Of a stretch of 44,812 bases of DNA, positions 16,491 through 24,794 are shown one piece after another. Below the pieces are notes generated by a model, which worked only from the letters and a program-made list of their open reading frames with translations, was not told the DNA's origin and did no database searches. The stretch comes from Micromonospora endophytica (lineage in GTDB: Bacteria; Actinomycetota; Actinomycetes; Mycobacteriales; Micromonosporaceae), in the NCBI RefSeq assembly GCF_003236305.1, contig NZ_POTX01000019.1, positions 1-44,812 of the forward strand, in the 5' to 3' direction. Each line of letters starts with the position of its first letter. Position 1 is the first letter of the stretch. Made by a program: the position numbers and the translations under genes.

Positions 16491-17611
16491 GCCGCACGCT
16501 GCTGATCACCAACGACTTTCCGCCCCGGCCGGGCGGTATCCAGTCGTTCGTGCACAACCTCGCCGTACGTCAACCGGCCGGCTCGGTGGTGGTCTACGCG
16601 TCGAGTTGGCGTGATGCCGAGAAGTTCGATGCCGACCAGCCCTTCGAGGTGATCCGCGAACGCACCCGGGTGCTGCTGCCCACCCCGCTGGTGGCCCGCC
16701 GCGCCGCCCGGCTGGCTCGCGCGTACGACTGCGACACGGTCTGGTTCGGCGCGGCGGCCCCGCTCGGCCTGCTCGCCCCCGGCCTGCGTCGGCGGGCCGG
16801 CGTACGCCGGGTGATCGCGCTCACCCACGGCCACGAGGTCGGGTGGGCGGCGTTGCCGGTGGCCCGTGGTGCGTTGCGGCGCATCGGTCGCGGCACCGAT
16901 GTGATCACCTACCTGGGGGAGTACACCCGCACCCGGTTGGCCCGGGCGTTGGACGGGCTGACCGAGCTGCGCCGGCTCGCCCCCGGCGTGGACACCGACC
17001 TGTACCACCCGGATGTCGACGGGAGCGCGGTGCGGCACCGGCTGGGGCTGGCCGACCGCCCGGTGGTGGTCTGCGTGTCCCGCCTGGTGCCGCGCAAGGG
17101 ACAGGACATGCTGATCCGGGCGATGCCACTGATCCGCCGCCGGGTGCCGGAGGCGGCGCTGCTGGTGGTGGGCGGTGGTCCGTACCGGGCCACCCTGGCC
17201 CGGCTGGCCCGGCAGTCAGGTGTGGAACGGGACGTGGTCTTCACCGGCTCGGTGCCCTCCGTCGAGTTGCCCGCCCACTACGCGGCCGGCGACGTGTACG
17301 CCATGCCGTGCCGGACCCGCAACCGGGGGCTGGACGTCGAAGGGCTCGGCATCGTCTACCTGGAGGCGTCGGCGACCGGCCTGCCGGTGGTGGCCGGCGA
17401 CTCGGGCGGTGCCCCCGACGCGGTGCGGGAGGGGGAGACGGGCTACGTGGTGGACGGTCGGGATCTGGCCGCGCTCGCCGACCGGGTGGCCACCCTGCTG
17501 GCCGACCGGGACCTGGCCCGACAGTTCGGTGCCGCCGGCCGGGCCTGGGTGGAGCGGGAGTGGCGCTGGGAGACCCAGGCGCAGCGCCTGGCCGCACTCC
17601 TCGCCGCCTGA
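16487..17611 (+). CDS. pimB: GT4 mannosyltransferase, PimB'-like
   Basis: 374 residues, GT-B fold glycosyltransferase. N-terminal glycine-rich loop LLITNDFPPRPGGIQSFVHN; donor-site blocks VSRLVPRKGQDMLI with the conserved R/K pair; TRNRGLDVEGLGIVYLEA with the catalytic E-x7-E pattern; then GDSGGAPDAV. These match PimB', which adds the second mannose to phosphatidylinositol monomannoside using GDP-mannose on the inner membrane face. The loop C-R-T-R-N-R-GLDVEG is characteristic of the PimB group. Overlap with the M48 gene (ATGA) suggests coupled expression at the membrane. Substrate is inferred from similarity only. The 3' end is followed by a duplicated 20-bp segment and the 56-bp element. 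Confidence 0.85.
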   Translation: MSRTLLITNDFPPRPGGIQSFVHNLAVRQPAGSVVVYASSWRDAEKFDADQPFEVIRERTRVLLPTPLVARRAARLARAYDCDTVWFGAAAPLGLLAPGLRRRAGVRRVIALTHGHEVGWAALPVARGALRRIGRGTDVITYLGEYTRTRLARALDGLTELRRLAPGVDTDLYHPDVDGSAVRHRLGLADRPVVVCVSRLVPRKGQDMLIRAMPLIRRRVPEAALLVVGGGPYRATLARLARQSGVERDVVFTGSVPSVELPAHYAAGDVYAMPCRTRNRGLDVEGLGIVYLEASATGLPVVAGDSGGAPDAVREGETGYVVDGRDLAALADRVATLLADRDLARQFGAAGRAWVEREWRWETQAQRLAALLAA

Positions 17612-17621
17612 CCCCGCACCG

Positions 17622-17661
17622 CCGCGCCACCGCGCGCCATCCCGCGCCACCGCGCGCCATC
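17622..17661. repeat. Two tandem 20-bp copies after pimB
   Basis: CCGCGCCACCGCGCGCCATC occurs twice head to tail at 17622-17641 and 17642-17661, ten bases after the pimB stop. It does not form an obvious terminator. Confidence 0.8.
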
Positions 17662-17704
17662 CCGCGCTGCTCGCCGCCGCGCTGCCCTGCGCTGGGGTGC
17701 TGGT

Positions 17705-17760
17705 GTTAAAAGGGGGCCCCTCCTATACACCAGGCGTTAGCAGGGGGCCCCTCCTTTCAC
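17705..17760 (-). repeat. 56-bp intergenic element, copy 1
   Basis: On the minus strand this is two direct arms of the form AGGAGGGGCCCCCTGCTAAC and AGGAGGGGCCCCCTTTTAAC separated by GCCTGGTGTAT. Each arm holds a GGGGCCCC palindrome, and the second ends in C5T4, so the arms can pair as a hairpin in front of a T tract. It is 54/56 identical to copy 2 at 38488-38543, inverted on the contig but identically oriented to the gene it follows. The first 24 bases encode the last residues (VKGGAPC) and the TAA stop of the GGDEF-EAL gene. Probable terminator-like repeat; mobility unproved. Confidence 0.88.
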
Positions 17761-19491
17761 CCGGGCGAGGATGTTGACGGCGGGGGCGGGGCGGCCGAAG
17801 TGCCAGCCCTGAGCGGCGTCGCAGCCGATCGCGCGCAGCCGCTCGGCCTGGCCACCGGTCTCCACCCCCTCGGCGGTCACGGTCAGGTTCAGGGCGTGGG
17901 CCAGGGAGACCAGGGAGGCGAGGATCCGTTCGTCGGCGGCTTCCGGGGCGCGCAGGCCGCGGACGAACTCGCCGGCCACCTTCAGCTCGGTCACCGGCAG
18001 GTCCCGCAGGTACGCCAGGTTGCTGTAGCCGGTGCCGAAGTCGTCGATGGCGATGCGTACGCCCAGATCGGCCAGGGCACGCAGGGTACGGATCGGTTCT
18101 TCGGCACCACTCATCATGGTGCTCTCGGTGATCTCCAGTTGGAGCCGGTCGGGCGGCAGGCCGGTGCGGCGCAGCAGTGCGCGTACCTCCTGCACCAGGT
18201 CGGGCCGGCGGACCTGGCGTACCGCCAGGTTGACGCTGACGTACGGCGGCTGCGCGGTGGCAGCGCTCCAGCCGACCGCCTCGCGACACGCCTCGGCGAG
18301 CACCCAGCCACCCAACGGCACGATCAGCCCGGTCTCCTCGGCCAGCCCGATGAACCGGTCGGGTCGCAGCACCCCCAGCTGCGGATGGCGCCAGCGCACC
18401 AGCGCCTCGACCCCGAGCAGCGATCCGTCCTGGAGCGACGTCAGTGGCTGGTAGTCGAGGTAGAACTCGCCGCGCTCCAGGCCGGTCGGGATCGCCGCGC
18501 TCAACGCCCGGCGGGCCTTCTCCCGCGTGTCGCGTTCGGCGTCGTACAGCTCCCAGCGGGCACCACCGGCGTCCTTGGCCCAGTGCAGGGTGGTGTCCGC
18601 GGCGCGCATCAGCTCGTCAGGTGAGGTGTCGTCCGCCCGGCGTTCCACGATGCCGACGCTGGCGGTGATGGCCACGTCGTTCCCGTCGACCACGTCCGCT
18701 TCCGAGAGCGCGGCGAGCGCCGCCTCGGCGACGGCGACCACGTCGCCGGTGCCGGTGGAGCGCTCGACCAGGATGACGAAGGCGTCCCCGCCGAGCCGGG
18801 CGACCAGGTGGGGCTCCACGGCCCGGCTGAGCCGCCGGGCCGCCGAGATCAGAGTCTTGTCGCCGACCCGGTGGCCGTACGAGTCGTTGACCCGCTTGAA
18901 CTGGTCCAGATCGAGGAAGCACAGTCCGAGCCGGCGGCCACCGCCCGCCGACGCCTCCACAGCCGCCGCGAGTCGTTGCCCGAACAGGGTGCGGTTGGGC
19001 AGGTCGGTGAGCGCGTCGTGGGTCGCCTGGTGCCGGAAGCGGGCCTCGCTGGCGCGCAGTGCCTGTTCCGCCTCGACCTGGGCGGTCATCGCGGCCCGGC
19101 GGATGGTCTCCTGCTCGTCAAGGGTGCGGTCGCGCAGCGCCCGGGCGTATCCGGTGGCGACGGCGGCCAGCAGCCGGGCCATCCGGTCGGCCATGTCGTC
19201 GGCGACCAGGTCGAGGTCACGCAGCAGCCGTAGCTGCACCACCTCCAGGGTGCGGCCGAGCGCCTCGGCGGAGACGATGTGCGCGGCGACGAGTTCGGTG
19301 GCGATCCGGTGCCCCACCCGCAGGTCGAGCGGCTCGGTCCGCAGGGTCTGGGCCAGCAGGTCGGTGAGCCGCTGCAACAGCGTCTCCAACTGGGCCTGGG
19401 GCATCGGCAGGTAGCTGGTGCCCGACAGGGCCCGGGCCCAGGCCCGGGCGAACACCCCGGTGCGGGGCGCGCCGTCGGGTGGCTCACCCAC
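17737..19491 (-). CDS. GGDEF-EAL cyclic-di-GMP signalling protein
   Basis: 584 residues, soluble. Residues 1-150 form a helical sensor-like region (LLQRLTDLLAQTLRTEPLDL) with no known domain; 160-310 GGDEF; 325-575 EAL. The GGDEF signature is RLGGDAFVIL: Glu-4 of GGDEF is Ala, so cyclase activity is doubtful. The EAL part keeps LGVEALVRWRHP, SVNLAVRQ, EITEST, IDDFGTGYSNLAYL, the Lys of ELKVAGEF and TAEGVET, so phosphodiesterase activity is likely; the residue after that Lys is V-A instead of I-D. It starts at GTG 19489-19491, overlapping the methyltransferase end by eight bases. Its last residues VKGGAPC and stop derive from the 56-bp element. It could degrade or sense c-di-GMP. Confidence 0.9.
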   Translation of the reverse strand: MGEPPDGAPRTGVFARAWARALSGTSYLPMPQAQLETLLQRLTDLLAQTLRTEPLDLRVGHRIATELVAAHIVSAEALGRTLEVVQLRLLRDLDLVADDMADRMARLLAAVATGYARALRDRTLDEQETIRRAAMTAQVEAEQALRASEARFRHQATHDALTDLPNRTLFGQRLAAAVEASAGGGRRLGLCFLDLDQFKRVNDSYGHRVGDKTLISAARRLSRAVEPHLVARLGGDAFVILVERSTGTGDVVAVAEAALAALSEADVVDGNDVAITASVGIVERRADDTSPDELMRAADTTLHWAKDAGGARWELYDAERDTREKARRALSAAIPTGLERGEFYLDYQPLTSLQDGSLLGVEALVRWRHPQLGVLRPDRFIGLAEETGLIVPLGGWVLAEACREAVGWSAATAQPPYVSVNLAVRQVRRPDLVQEVRALLRRTGLPPDRLQLEITESTMMSGAEEPIRTLRALADLGVRIAIDDFGTGYSNLAYLRDLPVTELKVAGEFVRGLRAPEAADERILASLVSLAHALNLTVTAEGVETGGQAERLRAIGCDAAQGWHFGRPAPAVNILARVKGGAPC

Positions 19492-20302
19492 CGAGCCGCC
19501 CGACCCCGCCGAGGAACACCGCCCGCTCGGCGTCCTCGGCGTCCTCCGGGGTCTCCGGCCGCCATTGCGGCACCCAGACCACTCCGGGTTCGACGAGCTG
19601 GAAGCCGTCGAAGAAAGCGGTCAGCTCGGCCCGGCTGCGTACCGACAGCGGGCTGTCGGTACGCCGGTAGACCTGCTCGGCCTCGGCCCGTTCGGCATCG
19701 TCGCGGCCGTCGTCGCTGGCCTGGGAGAGCACCAGGTGGCTGCCCGGGGCCAACGCCGCGCGTAGGGTCCGCAGCAACTCGGCCGGCCGGTCGTGGTCGG
19801 GGACGAAGTGCAGCACCGCCACCACCAGCACGGCGACGGGCCGGGAGAAGTCGAGCGTCGCGCGGACATCCGGGTGGGCGAGGATCCGCTCGGGGTGGCG
19901 CAGATCCTCCTGGACGACTGTGGTGCCGTCGGTGCCGGCCAGGATCTCTCGGCTGTGCGCGACGGCGACCGGGTCGACGTCGACGTAGACCACCCGGGCG
20001 TCGGGGGTGTGCCGCTGGGCGATCTCGTGGACGTTGCCGACGGTGGGGATGCCCGAGCCGATGTCCAGGAACTGCCGGATCCCGACGTCGGTGAGGTACT
20101 GCACCGCCCGGCGCAGGAAAGCCCGGTTGGCCTGGGCCATCAGCGGTGCCTCCGGCACCGCCGCCATCATCGTCTGGGCCGCGGCCCGGTCCACTGCGAA
20201 GTTGTGGGAGCCACCCAGGTAGTAGTCGTACATGCGCGCGACGCTGGGCCGCTCGACGTCGATCGTCTCGGGTGCCCAGTCGGGCCGCTGCAATCCGCTC
20301 AC
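19484..20302 (-). CDS. SAM-dependent methyltransferase, DUF574 / Methyltransf_19 family
   Basis: 272 residues from GTG 20300-20302. Conserved family features are IDVERPSVARMYDYYLGGSH and FAVDR near the N-terminus, then the Rossmann SAM-binding stretch QFLDIGSGIPTVGNVHEIAQ and the acidic VVYVDVDPVAVAHS, with VVAVLHFVPD later. Actinobacteria carry many paralogues of this family; the substrate of almost all is unknown. An ATG at 20398 gives a longer frame, but the added residues look non-conserved, and the family usually begins close to IDVERPS. It is first in a two-gene overlap with the GGDEF-EAL gene, suggesting co-regulation. A 7-bp stem (20317-20336) sits in the leader. Confidence 0.87.
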   Translation of the reverse strand: MSGLQRPDWAPETIDVERPSVARMYDYYLGGSHNFAVDRAAAQTMMAAVPEAPLMAQANRAFLRRAVQYLTDVGIRQFLDIGSGIPTVGNVHEIAQRHTPDARVVYVDVDPVAVAHSREILAGTDGTTVVQEDLRHPERILAHPDVRATLDFSRPVAVLVVAVLHFVPDHDRPAELLRTLRAALAPGSHLVLSQASDDGRDDAERAEAEQVYRRTDSPLSVRSRAELTAFFDGFQLVEPGVVWVPQWRPETPEDAEDAERAVFLGGVGRLGG

Positions 20303-20403
20303 CCCTTCGTGCGCCGTCCGGGGCGTCTGTGCCCCGGCGGGTATTCTGCCCCGCTTCCGTCGGGGAGACCATAGCGCAGTGACACGAACAGGGATCAATG
20401 TGA

Positions 20404-20439
20404 AAGATCCGTGCCCGCGCGAGGGCGGGCACGGATCTT
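20404..20439 (-). terminator. Intrinsic terminator after the LuxR-type regulator
   Basis: A perfect 15-bp stem (20404-20418 with 20425-20439) with a 6-base loop, followed on the minus strand by TTTCA. It lies 25 bases after the stop of the response-regulator gene and before the methyltransferase promoter region. Confidence 0.85.
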
Positions 20440-20464
20440 CAGCGGTCGGTGGCGCCGGGTGGCG

Positions 20465-21133
20465 TCAGAACTTCGGCGCGTCCGGTGCTTCCAGCAGACC
20501 GAGCCGCAGCGCGGTCATCAGCGCCTGGGCCCGGTTGGCCGCGCCGAGCTTCTCGTAGAGCTTGGAGATGTGGGTCTTGGCGGTCGACTCGCTGACGAAC
20601 AGCTGCTTGGCGATGCCGGCGACGCTCATCCCGTCGGCGAGCAGGCGCAGCACCTGCCCCTCGCGCGGGGAGAGCTGGGGCCCGGACGGGGCGAGCCGTC
20701 GCTTCATCGCCTCGGCCAGGTCGGCGGCGGTGAAGGCGCTGGGGGAGGAGGCGGCGTGCCGGGCGGCGGCGACGACCTCGTCGGCCGGTGCGGTCTTCGG
20801 CACGAAGGCGCTCGCCCCGGCCTCCAACGCGCCGAAGAGCTGGTCGTCGCCCGCGTACATGGTGAGCACCACGATGCCCATCGACGCGCTGGACTTGCGC
20901 AGCGCCCGGGTGGCCTCCAGGCCGCTGCCGTCAGGCAGCCGCAGGTCCATGATCACCACATCCGGCTGCAACGCGCCGGCCTGCCGTACGCCCTCCGCCG
21001 CCGTGGCCGCCTCGCCGACGACCTCGAACTGCCGGTCGCGCTCGAAGGCGTGCCGCAGACCCTTGCGGATCAAGTCGTGATCGTCGACCAGGAGGACCTT
21101 GGTACGGGTTGCCGGTGTCGGACTTGTGGTCAT
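20465..21133 (-). CDS. NarL/LuxR-type response regulator
   Basis: 222 residues: receiver domain (about 11-128) with acidic pair D17-D18, phosphoacceptor D63 in VVIMDLRLPDG, conserved Thr in VVLTMYAG and Lys in FVPKTAP; then a LuxR helix-turn-helix (about 150-215) with LSPREGQVLRLLADGMS and IAKQLFVSESTAKTHISKLY. All receiver residues are present, so it should be phosphorylated by the adjacent kinase. The start is ATG 21131-21133, just seven bases after the kinase stop, so the two are in one operon, kinase first. A strong terminator follows. DNA targets unknown. Confidence 0.94.
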   Translation of the reverse strand: MTTSPTPATRTKVLLVDDHDLIRKGLRHAFERDRQFEVVGEAATAAEGVRQAGALQPDVVIMDLRLPDGSGLEATRALRKSSASMGIVVLTMYAGDDQLFGALEAGASAFVPKTAPADEVVAAARHAASSPSAFTAADLAEAMKRRLAPSGPQLSPREGQVLRLLADGMSVAGIAKQLFVSESTAKTHISKLYEKLGAANRAQALMTALRLGLLEAPDAPKF

Positions 21134-21140
21134 CCTCGGG

Positions 21141-22835
21141 TTACTCCCCTTCTGCTGCGGCGGCGCTACCGCGAACGTTATCCCGCCGGGGCGAGGAGCC
21201 GACCACCACCGCCACGGTCGTCCCACTGGGCTGACGCGGTCTGATCTCCAACCGGCCTCGGATACGTTCCGCTCTCTCGGCCATGATCGCAAGACCATAG
21301 TGCCCGTCCGAGCGCTGGTCACCTATGCCATGACCGTCATCCGACACTTCGATCTGCGCGTACGGGGGATCCACCTCGCAGGTGACCCAGAGATTGGACG
21401 CTCCCGCGTGCTTGCGCGCGTTGGTGACCGCCTCCTGGGCGATGCGCAGCAACTCGGCCTCGGTGGCGGCGGGCAGCCGGGCGGTGGACTCGTCCAGCGA
21501 CAGGTGCACCCGCAGCCCGCCGGAGGCGCCGACGGTGCGGGCGTACTCGGCGATCGCGGCGGCCAGACCGCCGTGCCGGTCCACCTCGCTGCGTAGCTCG
21601 AACAGGCTCAGTCGCAGCTCGGTGATCACGCGGGTGACCTCCTGGCGCAGCGTACGCAGCGCCTCGGCGGTCTCCTCGGCGTCGTCGTAGACGGTGGCCA
21701 GGGCGTTGTCGATCCCGTAGCCGACCATCACCAGTTCCTGGGCCACCCCGTCGTGGATCTCACGGGCCAGCCGTTGCCGCTCCTCGTTGGTGGCCAGCGA
21801 GCGCACCTCGTCGAAGAGCAGGGCGGCTTCCAAGCGCAGCGCCGCCGGGCCGGTCAGCCCGGTCACCTGGGCCACCACCGGCGGTGGGTACGCCTGCGCC
21901 GCGTCCGCCTCCAGCACCACCAGACCGACCGTGCGGACCCCGGCGACCAGCGGCACGATGAGCGCCGAGACGCCGCCGCCGGAGTGCGAGCGGGACTGCG
22001 AGCGGGCCGCGGTCTGCGGCTGCTGGCTGGCCCAGGCGTCGGCGATGGCCGAGTCCGCGTCGAGCGTGGTCTCCCAGTCGACCCGGTCCGCGCCGATCTG
22101 GGCGAGCACCACCAGCCGCCCGCCGCCGCTGGCGGAGAGCACCGCCCCGCGGTCGGTGCGGGCCACCGTGCGCAACTCCTCCAGCAGGTGCTCGGAGATC
22201 CCGCCCGGGTCCAGCGTGGCACCGGGCAGCTGCCGGGCCACCGTACGCAGCTGGGTCAGCAGCCGGGTCGCCTCCGCGTACGGCTGGGGTTTGGTGTCCT
22301 GCCGCACGAGCATCACCCGGTGCAGGGTGCGCGCCGCGGACAGGCCCAGCGTGGCCAGGATCAGCCACTGGGCGCAGACCGCGAGGTAGCCCGGCTGGGT
22401 GAGCTGCCGCGCCCCGCCGACCTCGGTGAGCGCCCCGGCGACCAGCAGGGTGCCGGCCACGATCGCGATCAGCACCGCGCCCTCGCGGAAGCGGCGCCGC
22501 AGCGCCGTGACGGTCACCGGCACCGCGAGGTACGGCAGCACCGCGGAGGCGCCCAGGCCGTCGATGTGCCCGCCGATGGTGGAGACCGCGGCGACCTGGC
22601 TCGCGGCCAGACCGAGCAACACCACCTCCGCGGTCCGGCTGAGCGGACCGATCAACCGGTGCTGCGGCGCGAGCAGCGCCGGCAGTCCGGCGATCGCCAG
22701 CAGGACGATCCACCACAGTTGAGCCAGGTCGCGGGTGGCGAGCAGGGTCAGGACAGCGATCAGCGCCAGCACGACCACCCGCGCCGTGGCGGCGAGCGGG
22801 TGGGATCGGGCCAGAGCCGAGGTCGAGGCGGACAC
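21141..22835 (-). CDS. Membrane sensor histidine kinase, GAF and HisKA_3 type
   Basis: 564 residues. N-terminal hydrophobic region (about 10-180) with five or six helices (ARVVVLALIAVLTLLATRDL; LWWIVLLAIAGLPALLAP and others) suggests membrane sensing. A GAF-like domain (about 205-345) follows. HisKA_3 motif RLAREIHDGVAQEL puts the phosphorylated His near residue 361. The ATPase end has EAVTNARKHAGAS (N box) and DDGHGI, then GHYGLAIMAERAERI. It is paired with the downstream LuxR-type regulator. The GTG 22833-22835 start has no Shine-Dalgarno, but TACGAT lies seven bases before it, pointing to leaderless transcription. The signal is unknown; it immediately follows the acyl-CoA ligase on the same strand (14-bp gap). 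Confidence 0.92.
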   Translation of the reverse strand: MSASTSALARSHPLAATARVVVLALIAVLTLLATRDLAQLWWIVLLAIAGLPALLAPQHRLIGPLSRTAEVVLLGLAASQVAAVSTIGGHIDGLGASAVLPYLAVPVTVTALRRRFREGAVLIAIVAGTLLVAGALTEVGGARQLTQPGYLAVCAQWLILATLGLSAARTLHRVMLVRQDTKPQPYAEATRLLTQLRTVARQLPGATLDPGGISEHLLEELRTVARTDRGAVLSASGGGRLVVLAQIGADRVDWETTLDADSAIADAWASQQPQTAARSQSRSHSGGGVSALIVPLVAGVRTVGLVVLEADAAQAYPPPVVAQVTGLTGPAALRLEAALLFDEVRSLATNEERQRLAREIHDGVAQELVMVGYGIDNALATVYDDAEETAEALRTLRQEVTRVITELRLSLFELRSEVDRHGGLAAAIAEYARTVGASGGLRVHLSLDESTARLPAATEAELLRIAQEAVTNARKHAGASNLWVTCEVDPPYAQIEVSDDGHGIGDQRSDGHYGLAIMAERAERIRGRLEIRPRQPSGTTVAVVVGSSPRRDNVRGSAAAAEGE

Positions 22836-22842
22836 GTGACGG

Positions 22843-22848
22843 ATCGTA
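22843..22848 (-). promoter_or_regulatory. -10 element for leaderless sensor kinase
   Basis: TACGAT on the minus strand, seven bases before GTG 22835; lies between the acyl-CoA ligase stop and the kinase start. No consensus -35. Suggests the two-component pair has its own promoter. Confidence 0.4.
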
Positions 22849-22849
22849 G

Positions 22850-24649
22850 TCAGCCGCGGTAGATGTCGGCGATTTCCGCCGCGTAGGTCTTCTGGACGAC
22901 CTGCCGTTTCACCTTCATCGACGGGGTCAGCTCGCCGGTGGCCTCGGTGAAGTCCCGAGGCAGGATCCGGAACACCTTGATCGCCTCGGCCTGGGAGACC
23001 GACCCGTTGGCCCGGTCCACAGCGGACTGGATCTCCGCCCGCAGCCCCTCGTGCTCGCGGAGCGTCTCGACGTCGGTGTCGGCCGGCAGTCCGGCCGACT
23101 CCAGCCAGGCCGGCAGGGCCTCCTCGTCCAGGGTGACGAGCGCGGCGATGAACGGCTGCCGGTCGCCGACCACGACACACTGGCTGATCAGCTGGTGCGC
23201 CCGGACCTGGTCCTCCAGCACGGCCGGGGCGACGTTCTTGCCGCCGGCCGTCACGATGATCTCCTTCTTCCGGCCGGTGATGGTCAGGTAGCCGTCGCCG
23301 TCGAGCGAACCGAGGTCGCCGGTGTGGAACCAGCCGTCGTCAGTGATCGCCTCGCTGGTGGCCTCGTCGTTGCCCCAGTAACCGCCGAAGATGAGATCAC
23401 CGGCGATGAGCACCTCGCCGTCGTCGGCGATGCGGATGGTCACCCCGGGCAGCGGGCGGCCGACCGTGCCGACCCGGATGAAATCGGGCAGGTTCACCGA
23501 GGCGGCCGGGGAGGTCTCGGTGAGCCCGTACCCCTCGTACACGGTCACCCCGACGCCGCGGAAGAAGTGCCCCAACCGGGCGCCGAGCGGCGCACCGCCG
23601 GAGATCGCGTCGCGGCAGCGACCGCCGAGCGCGGCCCGCAGCTTGCCGTAGACCAGCCGGTCGAAGAGGGCGTGCTGGGCGCGCAGGGCCAGGCCCGGCC
23701 CGGCGGAGGTCTCCAACGCCTCGCTGTACGCGATGGCCACGGCCTCGGCCCGGGCGAAGATCTTGCCCTTGCCGCCCGCCTCGGCCTTCTGCTTGGCGCC
23801 GTTGTAGACCTTCTCGAAGACCCGGGGCACCGAGAGCACGAAGGTGGGCTTGACCTCCTGCAACTCGGCGAGCAGCTGCTTGGGGTCGGCGCAGTGCGCC
23901 ATGGTGGTCCGGGCCTGCACCACGCCGATCTGGATGAGCCGGGCGAAGGCGTGCGCCAGGGGCAGGAAGAGCAGGGTCGAGGCGTTCGGGCCGAAGAGGT
24001 TGGGCAGCACCGGCACCGCGTTGGCGATGTCGGCGTACATGTTGCGGTGGGTCAGCACACAGCCCTTGGGGCGGCCGGTGGTGCCGCTGGTGTAGATGAT
24101 GGTGGCGAGGTTCGTGGCACGCAGGTCCGCGCGCCGGCTGTCGATCTCGGCCGGCTCGACCGCCGCGCCGGCACTCACCAGTTCGTCGACGCCACCCAGG
24201 TCGATCTGCCACAGGTGGGTCAGCTCGGGTAGCCGGTCCCGGACGCCTGCCACGAGCGTGGCGTGTGCGGTGCTCTCCACCACGACGGCAACCGCGCCGG
24301 AGTCGGCCAGGATCCAGGCCGTCTGCTCGGCGCTGGAGGTCTCGTAGATGGGCACGGTGACCGCACCGGCGGCCCAGACGGCGTAGTCGACGAGGGTCCA
24401 CTCGTAGCGGGTCCGGCTCATCAGGCCGACCCGGTCACCCGGGCGCACCCCGGCGGCGACCAGCCCGCGGGCGACCGCCACCACCTCGTCGCGGAACTCC
24501 CGGCAGGTGACCTCCACCCGGCCGCCCGTCGCGTCGCGGCGGATGAACTGCACCGCGTCCGGCGCGGCCTCCGCGTTGTCCCAGACCGGATCGGTGAGAT
24601 TTGCCGAATCGCCGACGGTGACGATCGGTGGGACGGAGAACTCGCGCAC
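22850..24649 (-). CDS. Long-chain fatty acid-CoA ligase (AMP-forming, FadD15-like)
   Basis: 599 residues. Activates fatty acids via acyl-adenylate. AMP-binding motif IIYTSGTTGRPKGCVLTHRN; adenine/acyl pocket VYEGYGLTETSPAASVNLPD; hinge DGWFHTGDLGSLDGDGYLTITGRKKEII; catalytic Lys expected in the C-terminal lid (TPSMKVKRQVV). Length and YETSSAEQTAWIL region fit long-chain (FadD15/AMP-dependent) ligases of actinobacteria. GTG 24649 was chosen over GTG 24655: AGGGAG lies five bases before it, and the frame then begins VREFSVPP as in homologues. Divergent from the SRPBCC gene. Similar ligases sit in this neighbourhood in Streptomyces, from memory. Confidence 0.92.
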   Translation of the reverse strand: MREFSVPPIVTVGDSANLTDPVWDNAEAAPDAVQFIRRDATGGRVEVTCREFRDEVVAVARGLVAAGVRPGDRVGLMSRTRYEWTLVDYAVWAAGAVTVPIYETSSAEQTAWILADSGAVAVVVESTAHATLVAGVRDRLPELTHLWQIDLGGVDELVSAGAAVEPAEIDSRRADLRATNLATIIYTSGTTGRPKGCVLTHRNMYADIANAVPVLPNLFGPNASTLLFLPLAHAFARLIQIGVVQARTTMAHCADPKQLLAELQEVKPTFVLSVPRVFEKVYNGAKQKAEAGGKGKIFARAEAVAIAYSEALETSAGPGLALRAQHALFDRLVYGKLRAALGGRCRDAISGGAPLGARLGHFFRGVGVTVYEGYGLTETSPAASVNLPDFIRVGTVGRPLPGVTIRIADDGEVLIAGDLIFGGYWGNDEATSEAITDDGWFHTGDLGSLDGDGYLTITGRKKEIIVTAGGKNVAPAVLEDQVRAHQLISQCVVVGDRQPFIAALVTLDEEALPAWLESAGLPADTDVETLREHEGLRAEIQSAVDRANGSVSQAEAIKVFRILPRDFTEATGELTPSMKVKRQVVQKTYAAEIADIYRG

Positions 24650-24781
24650 CTGCACTCCCTCGTGCTCACTCTGGCCGGATCACCGGCCGCCGCGGCGGCC
24701 TCCTGTCGAAACCTACCTGCTCCTGTGGGTCGGCTGACAGCGCAGGTGGGCGGCGCGACGCGCGGGCACGCACCGGACGGG

Positions 24782-24787
24782 TAGCCT
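24782..24787 (+). promoter_or_regulatory. -10 element for leaderless SRPBCC gene
   Basis: TAGCCT ends seven bases before ATG 24795, with no Shine-Dalgarno present (CCTCCCCGAC directly upstream). This is the arrangement expected for a leaderless mRNA. Confidence 0.45.
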
Positions 24788-24794
24788 CCCCGAC

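Noticed and set aside
17705..17760. 56-bp element as the end of an insertion sequence
   Set aside because: No transposase ORF is linked to either copy, and no longer terminal inverted repeats or target duplications are visible.
20317..20336. Seven-bp stem in the methyltransferase leader as a riboswitch
   Set aside because: Only one short GC stem, without any conserved aptamer features.
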